From Peltaster fructicola (lineage: Eukaryota > Ascomycota > Dothideomycetes), in NCBI GenBank assembly GCA_001592805.2, contig CP051139.1:310001-374000 (forward strand): a stretch of 64,000 bases of DNA, in the 5' to 3' direction. The first letter of the stretch is position 1. Each line of letters begins with the position of its first letter. Made by a program: the position numbers and the translations under genes. This document shows positions 23,301 through 33,477 of this stretch, in pieces. The notes beneath the pieces are model-generated. The model searched no databases. It was given only the letters and a program-made list of their open reading frames with translations, and was not told the DNA's origin.

Positions 23301-23603
23301 GGACCGTTCCTGCCAGTGGTCACAGAAGTGGCGCCATATGTCCGTCAAGTTGTTCGTTACGAGCAATTGCTACAGACACAGCGTACCGCCATTGGTGGAC
23401 CGACGAAGCGAGCTCGTACTACCAGAGCTGCTCGTAGTGCTCTCGAAGGTGGACAGCGACAGCTGACAAGAAGAGAGTACTGGTGGGATGCGGCAGGAGA
23501 TCTCAGCGGAGTGCTGGCCACTGCAGGCACTGACTGGTGTCTCAATGAAGGACGAGAGTGCACACCCTTTAGTCTAGACGGCTCAGTCGAGGCTGCAGAG
23601 TGA
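20301..23603 (+). CDS. ELG1: ELG1/ATAD5-like alternative clamp loader (PCNA unloader)
   Basis: Exon 1 (20301-20373) encodes MAVQTVV...VHPFFSRPK; a 57-nt intron with a TACTAAC branch leads to exon 2 (20431-23603), total 1,081 aa. The VHPFF motif near the N-terminus is conserved in this family. Long basic, AT-hook-like stretches (KRRGRPRKSK) follow. The AAA+ core begins near residue 535 with Walker A GPHGCGKT and continues with VFEISSSERRSGKD and a Walker B region LILLEEVDILF. The RFC-like collar domain fills the C-terminus. Family knowledge: Elg1 pairs with Rfc2-5 to unload PCNA after replication and protects genome stability and telomere length. The size and order of elements match fungal Elg1, and no damage is visible. 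Confidence 0.9.
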
Positions 23604-23874
23604 TATGTTTTATGTACATATGGACATTGTGCATATTTGTCCTGCACAGAATTGCTGCTGTTTCGTACTCAACGCCGTGACCTGTTGTTGACAACTTGAT
23701 GACAGTATCATTCGCTTGTCCGCGACACAATATGCAAGACTGTTGAGGCAATATCGAGGTTCTGTGAGGTGTCTGACTCTGTTGCCAAGCTTCGTTTGCT
23801 CGCAAGTGAGGTTGTCAACAACAGCGGGACTGTCCACATTCAACCACAAACAAAACACCTCAGCTGTCGCGAGG

Positions 23875-24381
23875 ATGCCTCCCTCCATCCATAACGTCGG
23901 TCTGCACGCGATCAACGAGACTAGCGCCGCTCTCAACTACACGCCTGGCTTTCTCGCCTTCCATTTCATCTTTGCCTACGGCCTTCTGTCATCACGAACC
24001 CTCAAGCAGTACTATGGCATCGACCACAATGTCTCACCTCGGTATGATCTCAAAGACTTCGGTGAGGAGGCAGTGCGCACTGGCAAGATCACACGCCGCC
24101 AGCTGGAGATGCTGAAACGCAACGAATCAGCCTCTGCGAATGCTGTCGAGAACTATACCTTGTTGGCAGGCGCGCTGTGCTTAGCGAACATAGCAGGAGT
24201 CAATCGAAGCACAATCAACACTGCTGGATTGACCTACACAGCTGCAAGAATCGCATACGCCGCAATCTATATCCTGGTCGATCATCCTTGGTGGAGCCAG
24301 ATGAGAGGCATCACATGGTGGATAGGCAATGGGAGTTGTCTGTTTCTGCTTTGGCGGTCATGGCAGAAGCTCAACTCGTGA
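23875..24381 (+). CDS. MAPEG-family membrane protein
   Basis: 168 aa from ATG 23875. The frame is open further upstream, but no ATG lies there, and the MPPSIH start fits the family length. Four hydrophobic segments are present, with the family's central pattern of charged residues followed by Asn and Glu (LKRNESASANAVENYTLLAG). MAPEG proteins are small, four-helix, membrane-bound enzymes of glutathione and eicosanoid metabolism; fungal members of this subtype have no assigned substrate. The gene follows ELG1 on the same strand after a 271-bp gap and ends just before the decayed block. The family assignment is good, the enzymatic role unknown. Confidence 0.8.
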   Translation: MPPSIHNVGLHAINETSAALNYTPGFLAFHFIFAYGLLSSRTLKQYYGIDHNVSPRYDLKDFGEEAVRTGKITRRQLEMLKRNESASANAVENYTLLAGALCLANIAGVNRSTINTAGLTYTAARIAYAAIYILVDHPWWSQMRGITWWIGNGSCLFLLWRSWQKLNS

Positions 24382-24929
24382 AGAGCCAGCATTCTACTAC
24401 GCCAAGATCCTCGACATACTCGATAGGTTTCAAAACTGCTAGTCACAGCTGAGCCACACACATTTCGTGCTCAAGGAGTTGTGAAAGGATGACGAGCCTC
24501 CATTGAGCATGCATCAAGGAAAAGAGGTACATCGCCATCGGAGCACACAAAGCAATCGTCAAGTATACTCCTGCCGTGAATTCCTGGCCTACGGCCACAT
24601 TTCAAGCCATGCAGTAGGATCATGCGACTGGCATCTCGTCTGCCGAGGACGCAGGAATGAAGCCGCCAGCGTCCACCGAGGTGATAGCGTTGAGCCTGTA
24701 CTCACCCTACTCGCGTACCTTGCAGCTTGGTGAGACTAGAATTCTGGATGGCATCAGCAAAAGCGACTTCAAGCTACATCGCCATTGATGTCCTAAGAGC
24801 ATCAATTACCACAAGCCATCAGATGTGTCGATGTGCTGATCTCATCAAGCTCTTCGCAATCCCCAGCGGTCCCTCGGCAAGATGTTGTGAATACTCAAGA
24901 CCAGACACATCTTCTTCATGCTCTACCAA

Positions 24930-26040
24930 CGGCTATCGACAACAAGCGGAAGATCAGCGCCTTGGCTGAAGATGCAGGATCTGAGGACGTTCAACTTGAC
25001 CTCGGCGGCCGTGGCGCAACGCAGCATTGCCTGCACAGCTATCAGGTAGCCATGATCGGGTTGCGCTCTGGCATAGGCACTGGACTGTTCTTAGGATCGT
25101 GACCGGCTTGTGCCAATGCTGGCCCTTCTGCGCTGCTACTTGCATATATCGTCGATGGAACCGTTCTGTAAGCCACCATACAGTGTATCGCCGAGCTATG
25201 AACACTCTTTCGGACTGCAGGCATCTTTCCACACTTCGCTGCGCGGTTCGTAGTACCGACTGTCAGTTCTCTTTTGGCCATCCAGTATTGATATCGCTGT
25301 GCTATCGTGTCATGGCCTGAGAGTCTACTGCTGCGACACTTCTGGTCCCGTTTTGATCTCATATCACACCAGCGGTGTCTGCTGTCGCGACAATTCTGGT
25401 CTCATCCTGGTCTCATATCACACCAGCGGTCGTCTTCACCGTAGCTCTGGCTCTCGTTCTACTTCTCAACCAGGTCAGTCTGCGATAATATGGTGATTTG
25501 GAGGTCGCTAGTGGTGCCATCAAGGTGACCTGCTTCGTTGCGCTGATCGTTACCTCGATTGTAATCTCTGCTGAAGGGCGGTCCATGTCGCGACAGCATA
25601 GGCTTCCGCTCCTGGTGTGTGCCCGCGCAGGAGAGTCGATGTGTACTGGTTGCTGTCCAGGTACGATTCGGGCGTGTGGACGATCTACAAGGCCATCGCT
25701 GAGTCAGGAGGCTACTTCCTAGCCTTCTTGCGGCCTTTGTCAACGCAGCTTCATTCATGTCGGAATCGAGACTGTTGTCATCGCTGGAGCCAAGTCACGC
25801 GATCTTCACCGAGCGTCACCAAAGGCTGCAAAGCGTGTGACAGCATTCTTGGTACTTTCCTCGTTGATATCACCGTCACTCCTCAAGATTCGACACTCTT
25901 CTCAGGAACAGTTCGCTCTTTGTCATCGCCGTCGAAAATGGCGGCACCAATGCACTGCCACCAATCGTCAATGCACAGGTTCTGGTGATTGCTGGCAAGT
26001 CACAGTATTGAGTGGATTCACGCATGCTCTTGCAATGACG
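24930..26040 (+). pseudogene. Decayed amino-acid permease (GAP1/APC family) pseudogene
   Basis: All three forward frames carry pieces of one amino-acid/polyamine permease in the right order: TM1 (IGLRSGIGTGLFLGS, about 25057), then ANAGPSALLLAYIVDGTVL (TM2 region), a piece ending FPHFAARFVVP, a GAIKVTCFVALIVTSIVIS helix near 25520, GIETVVIAGAKSRDLHRASPK near 25770 (the loop before the sixth or seventh helix), and finally FVIAVENGG...ALPPIVNAQVLV near 25925. The first stop comes directly after TM1, and several further stops and frame changes separate the pieces. About the last third of a normal permease is not detectable. The gene is clearly non-functional, yet the pieces are still easily recognised, so loss is not ancient. 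It contains a 54-bp internal tandem duplication. Confidence 0.75.
25326..25433. repeat. 54-bp tandem duplication inside the permease pseudogene
   Basis: Two copies of a roughly 54-bp unit lie head to tail. The best conserved core, TCTCATATCACACCAGCGGT, is identical at 25357-25376 and 25411-25430, and both cores are preceded by a related CGACA-CTTCTGGTC stretch. Divergence outside the core shows that the duplication is not brand new. Confidence 0.7.
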
Positions 26041-26341
26041 ACAGATTCACAGATGCTTCAAGTCCTCTGCCTGACGTGGACTTGGCTTTAGAGTCTGTTC
26101 ACAGTCGCAACAGAGCACAACAGCACGTTCACTTCGGAGAGCATCATATGATATTCATCTTGTGCTATACATCACATCCCTGCATGAGCGACTCGCTGTG
26201 TTAATACTTATAAGGAAGCATTCTTCAGCACATTCTCATAATACGAGCCTCTCTCGCATAGAACAAGTACTGAGTTAATCCCAGCTATCCTTGTCGGACA
26301 TTCGACAGGATACATGCAGTCCACCTCACCTTGTATACACA

Positions 26342-27397
26342 TTACAAGACCATTGCTCCTAGCAAGAGCCCAATAGGTACCGCAAGGCGCTCTGCCGCAC
26401 CGGTCTTCGAGGGCACCGCAGTGGCTACAGAGCCGGAAAGTGTGGTAGCTTGTCCATTGGTTGTTGTTGTTGTTGTTGTTGCGCCAGTGGTAGTCGAGAT
26501 CTCAGCATTGTTCAAGGAAGAAAAGGTGTACGTGCTCACTGCACCAGTGCTCCAAGTGTGTACGAACGTTGAAGCAAGCGAGCTGGCATACTGACTTGGA
26601 GCAGTCACGGAGCCAGGTGTGTCTGACAGCGATGAGGTACCTGGGAACCCTGCTGGAAGCGCCATTGGATTCAGGAAGCCCACGCCAGCCGCAATGCCAT
26701 ACGACGGGCATTGCTGCTGCAGTGTGTCATTCCAGTTGGACTGCTGAAAGACTGAGCACTTCTGAATCTCGCTTGCGAAATAACTGGTCCCGCTGGTAAG
26801 TCCAAGAACTGCCAGGCTATTACTCGGACACAGCGTCTGGATTGCCCACAGACGACTCGCGATCAGACAGCACTCGCAAGAGTCTCCGCTCGAGTCTAGA
26901 CCGCACTTCAGTGATGGATCTTGCAGAAGAAGCTGCTGAATGAAAGGTAGATCGCACACGCATGAGCCAGGTACACCGCCGTAGTCCGACGTGAGGACGT
27001 AGAACGGAGGCGTGCCCCTGTTCGTGCCGGCATAGTTGCTCTCGATGAACGTGGTGAGCATGGTCTGGTAATCGCAGTTATATGCCTGGGCATGGGTTAG
27101 TCTCTGCGCAAGTCAGGTAGACCATCTTGCACATACTCGATTCCAGCATGCCTCTGTCATGCACTCTAGTATCTCCTTATAGTAGCTTGCCACAAATGAG
27201 CCCGAACATGATGTTCCCCCAATGTTGGTCCCATTGCATGCTGGGGCCACCGACAAAAGGTCAATCCGTGCTTTGTTGTAGCATGCGTTCATGCCAGACA
27301 CGCTGGCGCAGCCATTGATGTCGAATTGAGCATTCTCGATATTGAGCACCTGAGCAGTTACGACTGCAACTGTGGTGCAGAAGAGAACGATGAACAT
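26342..27397 (-). CDS. Secreted cysteine-rich protein with probable GPI anchor
   Basis: Two exons, 27137-27397 and 26342-27085, give 334 aa; the intron is 51 nt with a CTAAC branch. ATG 27397 starts a hydrophobic signal peptide (MFIVLFCTTVAVVTAQ). The mature part has many cysteines, several in close pairs (CVCDLP, CECCLIASRLW), which implies a disulfide-rich extracellular fold. A Ser/Thr-rich stalk follows, including a run of seven Thr encoded by a CAA/TTG microsatellite, and the protein ends in a short hydrophobic tail (VPIGLLLGAMVL) after a small-residue region, the usual layout of a GPI-attachment signal. I do not recognise the family. Plausible roles are cell-wall protein or surface effector. 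It sits alone between two decayed stretches. Confidence 0.75.
26461..26481. repeat. (TTG)7 microsatellite in the Thr-rich stalk
   Basis: Seven perfect TTG units on the plus strand, read as ACA threonine codons in the secreted protein on the minus strand. Copy-number change would lengthen or shorten the stalk without frame loss. Confidence 0.9.
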
Positions 27398-29311
27398 GGT
27401 CTGTCCTTTTGCGACTGGCACCCACTCAGGACTTTGGTCTTATGACTGCTGGACTGCCATCTCGCTGACCGTGCTGAGTACGCCTATCTACGAAGGACAA
27501 CCTCCCGTTGGCTGCACATTCTCAATAGGCACCCGGAGGTACGCGAGACCGCCCTGCTAGTTCAACTAGGCCGACAGTAGCACTGCTGAAAACGAATCAC
27601 AGTGCTTCGACGATGGTGACCATGATATGACGACTGCATACACACAAGCCCTGTGGTGCTCTAGCGTGCAACAGAGTTGTTGTTCTCATGATGCCCGTAA
27701 GAACTGGGAAAGTAAGCCCTGCGATCTAGGCCTTTGCAACTTACCGTCTCCTGCATCAATCTTGCGCATGGCGTCGCCACATGGCATGCTCCTAGATAGC
27801 TATGGGTGTCCCAGTCGCTGCTGTGCACTCACCTTGACCAAAAAGAGGTTCGTGAGGACCGACAAAAGTACAAAACATTCAGCAACCAGGATTCCCATAT
27901 GGTCACCCACTATAGTACTGACTGGTCGATCTGTTGCTTATATATGCCAGAGCGGACGGGATGGCTAGTTCTCAACAGTCTATGGCCGAATGTGCAAGCT
28001 TCTACAAAAGTTAGATTCATGAGGGTCAGTGTATTCGAGGAAGCAAGATGCGCCATTGATGGGTAGTGTCTGGCAGCCAGTCACCGTCATAGCACTCACA
28101 TATGGTTGAGACTATGCTCAGAGCGCCGAGTCTGTATTCAGGATGTTGTGTGCTATGGTTGATATGTCGACGAGCCATAGCTGCGGTGATGTCTGCTCGG
28201 AGTGCCGGAATTGTGGTTGCGAAGACACACTACACCCATCTCTGTTGCGTGATCAGGCGGGAGTGCTCCAGGTGGTCGATACCAGGCCACGTAGGTGACC
28301 TTGGCCAGTCCATAGTGTCAGCGCCGGATAGAGCATAAACGTTCCTTGTTGATATGTTACCAGACGGCCCTGTCGTCGAGATGTCGTGAAGACAAGGGCT
28401 CGAAGGCAGAGAATTTGACGTTCTCTTGCACTTCATGCTGTAGTTATGATCAGCTCGCGACGCTCAGTCCGTGCTCTTGTTCGCTACCTTTGTGAGACCA
28501 GCGCTGTATTGAAGGTTCCTTGCAGCTCTGCTGGCTCTGCTGGCTCTGCTCATTTAGGTTTCGCAACATTGAGGTTACGGATAAAGCCTACAACAGACTG
28601 TGGCTTCAAGGCAGTTGGCGTCGTTGAGAGAACGAACAAAGGCGTATGAATGTATCCTCGTCGGAATGATCGCGCTGAACATAACAGCTGCGGCATCAGA
28701 AATCATGTTCAACATCACCTTGCGAAAAGTGTAGTTGTAGAGTAAGATGTTGGAAGTGGAGAGGTGATGTCGAAGGCCGACACCTCACTCGACGTAAGCG
28801 CCCACATGATGGCGTGCCGCAAGCAGCATGAAACATGCTTGGCAAAACACGGAGTATGCGCATGTGTATATTATACTGGTGAGGACAGCAATTCGTTGGA
28901 TTAAGGAGTCCCATTCAACAGTCTATTACCAGGTAGATATCTCTATCCTTCTCCACTCCTTCCACAGTCAATCCAGGTCCGAGAACGCTTCCACGCAACA
29001 CTGTACAAAAGATCTGATCCAATATGAAGGTGTATATCGTCTCTGGTAACGACGTATGGATGTATCCAACTCCCAACAGGTACGGGTCGTCTTCGCTTGG
29101 TGTAGGAGGGGATGACCAGGCTGCCGGGCAATCCACTCGTGATGTCGCAGGTGCAGTCCTTCGAGGTTGTCGTTGCGTGTAATTGTTCCGGCTGTCCTCT
29201 TGCGGGTCGTGTTCTAGCATCGCAAGCTCGTCTAGACTGTCTGGACCATGACGTTCAGCGAGGGCATCGAGCTCGGATATCTGAGAGACAAGATGCAAAG
29301 TTTCGCCAAGC
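27398..29311. other. 1.9 kb stretch without a recognisable gene
   Basis: Short ORFs occur on both strands. Some on the minus strand around 27840-28440 look weakly coding (a hydrophobic 22-codon run before a GTGAGT near 27840, and a run with TYVAWYRPP near 28280), but I cannot assign them or build an exon chain. They may be remnants of a membrane protein. A 9-bp tandem repeat is at 28525-28550. The 198-codon ORF at 28915-29511 overlaps the dehydrogenase out of frame and is not supported. Confidence 0.4.
28525..28550. repeat. 9-bp tandem repeat, about 2.9 copies
   Basis: The unit GCTCTGCTG is repeated head to tail almost three times with no mismatch, in non-coding sequence. Confidence 0.8.
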
Positions 29312-30380
29312 CTATACGTCGGTCCTTGCAGCAGCTCGTTGCAGGAGTTCTGTAGTGTGAGACCAGACCTCCGCCGGCAGTCCATCTTCTCTATATCGCT
29401 GCAAGGTCCTGCCACCAACGCTAGTCTCGCCCTTCCAGTTTGTGAGATAGACGCCACTGCCTGTATGACCATCTGAGCCGACAGCAACGCTGACCCTTGT
29501 TGGGAGCGCACTGGGTTCAGTCATGCCCTTGCCTGGGTACCGAGCGGACGTGGATTGAAACAGATGTCGCTCACCACTCTCCTGAAGGTTGACAGAGAAG
29601 GGCCACATCAAAGGCCACATGCCATAGTTATAGAGAGCAGCTATTGGTGCAGGAAAGCTGTTTGTGTAGATGTTGGTGCCGACAATGCCTGGGAAAGCAT
29701 GTATAAAGCTGAGGTCTGGACTGGAAGTCGTCTGGGAGAGATGCTCCATTGCGAGAGTGGTCATGGTGACAGAATGTAGGGCACAATTGAGTACCGAGAA
29801 GTTATTCTTGAGATCGAGGTCGTCTGTCTTCATAGGTCCTTCGAAGCCACCACCTAAAATGCTGACCACACGACTTGGTGTTGTATTCTCGAGTAGATGA
29901 AGCAGATTCTGCACGAAGCGCATACGAGCGTAGTATCTCAGAGCGAAGATCTTGTCAATGCCCTCGGTAGTTTCTAAAGCTGTCAGTAATGTCGGTGTGC
30001 CTTTTGACTCCGCCAGCCATACCACTCCTGCCAGTGAGAGAGATGCCGCCTGGTGTCATGAAAAGGAGATTGAGAGACTTCTCGCGCTGCTTGACTTCCT
30101 CGCAAACACGATCAACGTTGCGCATGAGGGATACATCGGCCTCCAAGAAATGGATTGATCCTCTTGGATTCGTTGTCTGAAGCTCTGATAGCAATGGCGC
30201 AGCACTCTGCTTGTTCCTGCCAACGATGTACACAGTAGGCTCCTCGACGTGGCGAGTGAATTGACATAGCGTCGAACGGCCAATGCCACTTGTGCCACCA
30301 ACGAACAGTGCTGTGAGCTTCTTTGGGAAGGCCTTTGTAAGTCCACGATTGGCCTGTCGTACAGCTTCGAGAGCAACCAT
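29312..30380 (-). CDS. Short-chain dehydrogenase/reductase-like protein lacking the canonical Tyr-Lys pair
   Basis: Two exons, 30023-30380 and 29312-29979, with a 43-nt intron (GTATGG...ACTGACAG), total 341 aa. The start MVALEAVRQANRG leads into a Rossmann nucleotide-binding motif (VGGTSGIGRSTL) and a following acidic beta-strand end (LEADVSL). The typical NNAG position reads LFMTPGG. Where SDRs carry Tyr-x-x-x-Lys, this protein has NNFSVLNCALHSVTMTTL, i.e. no Tyr and no Lys. This degenerate form is common in one fungal SDR subgroup, so it may be a genuine non-classical enzyme and not a mutation. The substrate is unknown. The gene is isolated between decayed stretches. Confidence 0.8.
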
Positions 30381-30606
30381 GGTGAAGTGGTTCGTGATAG
30401 GTATGAAGGAGTGATGGAGTCGATGGAATGATGGTCTAGTACTCAAGACAGGAGGAGAAACCTATCGATATATAGACGAAGCTCACGATGGACGCCAGGC
30501 GCAGGTATCTGCCAAGTGAGCGCAAACATATTGATCGTCATTACAAACCTCTGTACGATACAGCAATTTCACCTGCTTGTAGGCGAATGCCCATCCGTGT
30601 ATGACA

Positions 30607-30750
30607 CTAGTCACGACGATAAGCGTAGAGAAGGATCTCGTTGATGGGGACGTCTGGCTTAAAGTAGCGATAGTATGCAGCTGGATCTCTCGGATGCAGA
30701 GAGTTGCCGTCCCAGAGCACTTCAGGCTCGGTATTTGTGCTATCCGGACA
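30607..30750 (-). pseudogene. Coding-like fragment of an unidentified protein
   Basis: A 48-codon stretch ending in TAG at 30607 reads like natural protein: LWDGNSLHPRDP followed by AAYYRYFKPDVPINEILLYAYRRD. Upstream codons in the same frame soon meet stops. The composition is unlike random ORFs, so I take it as the tail of a lost gene. I cannot name the family. Confidence 0.3.
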
Positions 30751-33477
30751 CGTAATGAGAGTGCAGGCTTTTCAGCTAGAAGAACAACAGGATGGATATC
30801 TACGCTACGCCCAATGGAGAAGCTGGCGCGGAAAGGACGCGAGCCATGCTTCACCACGCGCTCTATATGATGAATGTCGCAACAAACCTCTCGGAGACAC
30901 ACTGCAGCTTCGTTGGATGACTGAAGAAACGCTCCTTGCCAGACACTACCCTGAGAATCAATCTGTGTCACTCGCATCGTGCACATCGCCGCAATCTCGG
31001 CGCTTCTCATGCCATATCCTTGCGAGCATACTCTTGCTACAATCAGAGTCATCTTCATGCACCACAATGAGCTATCTTGACCTCATATCCCTCTGCTACA
31101 CACAATGTGGCTCAGGAGCGAGTCTCAGACACATTGTGTGGCAGCTTCGGAGTGGCTTATAAGGTGCAGAGCTGCTCTGGCCATCTGACTCGTCGAAGCA
31201 TGCACATCCTTCTTTGCATCCTCGATTAGATGAGGCGACTACAACGGTATAGACAGTCAGTAGATCCTGATGGTCCAGATGCTGTCCGAAGAGCACTCTC
31301 TACATGTAATACGACAGATTATTGTCGCTTGTGCACGACCTCTCACAGCAGACTTGCTGAAACCCATGTGCAGACATCTCGCCAGTTAAGTTTCACTTCT
31401 TTTGTGTTACTGACATGAATAGCAGCTTTCATCAGCAACTTGTCGTCGACTTCACGGCTTGTTGGTCTCTGCGCGTACGGACGTTGGCAGGTCCGCAGGT
31501 CAACTCGCGATTGATGTGCTTCTGAGTGACATACGAAGCTCGAGAGCATGTTCCGCCGACCATAAGACGCCCAAGACACCCTCTGGCAACGATATGGCTC
31601 CAAGATCGCGCTGGCAAGCTCTCTTCTGTATGCGCAAGCCTCGATGACGAGCAACATCCTGACCGGCAAAACGGAGGTATGGCCCTTGACTGAATAGATC
31701 TACAGGTGACCGCTGCCTGCTAAGCCACCTACAGCACCGTCATGTCTCTAAACTTCCGTCAAGGTTCCAGCTCGGAAGACAGGCTATAAACTCTAGCATG
31801 CGTGCGCCATCATGGTCACACTGTCCTACCACTTCTGAAGCAAGATGCCAAGGTATCTGCAAGAGCGTACTCCACACTGTATGGTGTTATTTCAAGGCCG
31901 CGATCTCCCTGCTGGCAAATATTCAGGAGCAGACGATGCGTCATTCTTTGGCAGCATGTACCGAGGATCATCACGACAGCGCACTTGATCGAGGCAAGAG
32001 ATCAAGAACGAAGTGTCGTATAGTCGCAGGCGAGAAAAGTATCCATGAGCGTCATTACAACTGCGTTGCAGATTCGGACCACGATCCGCCGTGCATGGGC
32101 AGTAATGCAGATCGAGGGACGACAACGGGCATGCACAGTCCTTCTCACACATGAAACCTTTGGATCCACCTCCTCATATGTGTTCACAAACCATCGGCAC
32201 CATGCCGTACGTCCTTCAAATGGCAGCAGGATTTTCGAGGCATGCTGATAATCCCAACAACGGACGTACGTTTATTGGTCAACGTCATCATGATCCCCTA
32301 GTCCGTCAGCACTGTCACCTTGGCGATGCATGAAGTGGTCCTACCACTCGTAGGCATGAGATTGATCACAGCGAGGCAAGACATGGCACTCAACGTCCGT
32401 GGCAATCTGTCAAATGTCTGACAGCTCTTCAACAGGTCAACAGCATGTGTGTGGGTGTAGACATTGTACGTCAGCTTGGGTTAGCAGAGATTTCAACGGC
32501 TTGTTGGTCACTGCACAGCTACAGAGTTCGTAGGTGCCGGCCATATCCGCACATGGTGATGTAGTAAATTAAAGGGTAGGCATTACTGCACTGGGCATCA
32601 TCGATGCGAGCAGTGAAGACTACATCGTGTGTAGAAGTCATCGTACGTGGCAGCATGTGCTTCGGAGTATCTCTCCTTTCGATGCATGCAAAGGAATCCT
32701 AGAACAATAGCAACGAGGCGCATTCCAAAGAAAACCGGCAAGACAACCAATCCCACCACACGGCATAATAGGCGAGGACAGCGTGCGGAAGTGAGAAAAG
32801 GAAGGCTTTTGATTTGCAAGGTGTTTTCGGTCGGCGCAGCGCTGCATCACCAGCGCAGGCTTTGTCACTCATCAAATCCTCTGTGCCAAAGCCCGCGCGC
32901 GCCCAATCACCCTGCTTGCAAATCTCGCCCTTCTGCTCTCCCTCCCCCTTCATCGCTCTATCCCCCTTCTCCCCAAGAAGGTCTTCTATTTCGCCATCTC
33001 CGGCGTCTCCTTCCATCACCTTCCAGTCTACTGGGCGACAAAAGGATCAAACCGACCCTTCCGTCACACACACATCACCCGCGCGACGCAATTTCTTCAC
33101 TTTGACGCAAGGCAAACATCGCAAAAGCAAGACAACCTATCAACAAACGCCTGTCAGGACGACCTATTCACTTAGTTCCGTCCTTGCGCTCGATCTCCTT
33201 TAGGACACCTAGATATCTTGACTGATTTCGACCTGGGAGAAATAACGTCACGCTCGAGTGAAGTGACTGAGAAATCCATCACTACATACATAATTCACGA
33301 CGCAGTATTTCGCATTCTGCGCTCAGACACACCATCATCAGCATATTCGCAAATCGACTTTTCTGATGAATTGAGAGCGAAGAAGAGCAGGAGTTCACAC
33401 ATACATACTGCTCGCCATTGCCGAAGCGGTCGCTGCAGCAGCTGAGTGCATTTGCACTCCCAACCTCACGCGCAATC
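30751..33477. other. 2.7 kb gene-free stretch and leader of the cyclin gene
   Basis: No gene or conserved fragment is recognisable from 30751 to about 32700; ORFs are short and unremarkable. The last 600-700 bp, rich in pyrimidine runs and A/C tracts, look like the promoter and long 5' leader of the cyclin gene that starts at 33478. Confidence 0.45.
32925..33020 (+). promoter_or_regulatory. Pyrimidine-rich tract upstream of the cyclin gene
   Basis: Nearly 100 bp made almost only of C and T on the plus strand (runs such as CCCTCCCCCTTC). Such CT tracts are common just upstream of transcription starts in filamentous fungi. It lies 460-550 bp before the ATG, which implies a long leader with several short upstream ORFs. 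Confidence 0.45.

Noticed and set aside
23716-23874. In-frame N-terminal extension of the MAPEG protein
   Set aside because: Begins 53 codons upstream without support from family length; the ATG at 23875 fits the family start.
28915-29511. 198-codon minus-strand ORF
   Set aside because: Overlaps the dehydrogenase exon out of frame; the non-overlapping part shows no domain or conserved motif.
30483-31067. 194-codon minus-strand ORF in the decayed block
   Set aside because: Protein looks random; the frame next to it holds the more natural fragment at 30607-30750.
24382-33477. Possible transposon or virus-derived element in the gene-poor island
   Set aside because: No terminal repeats, integrase, reverse transcriptase or transposase motifs are seen; the recognisable debris is from host genes.
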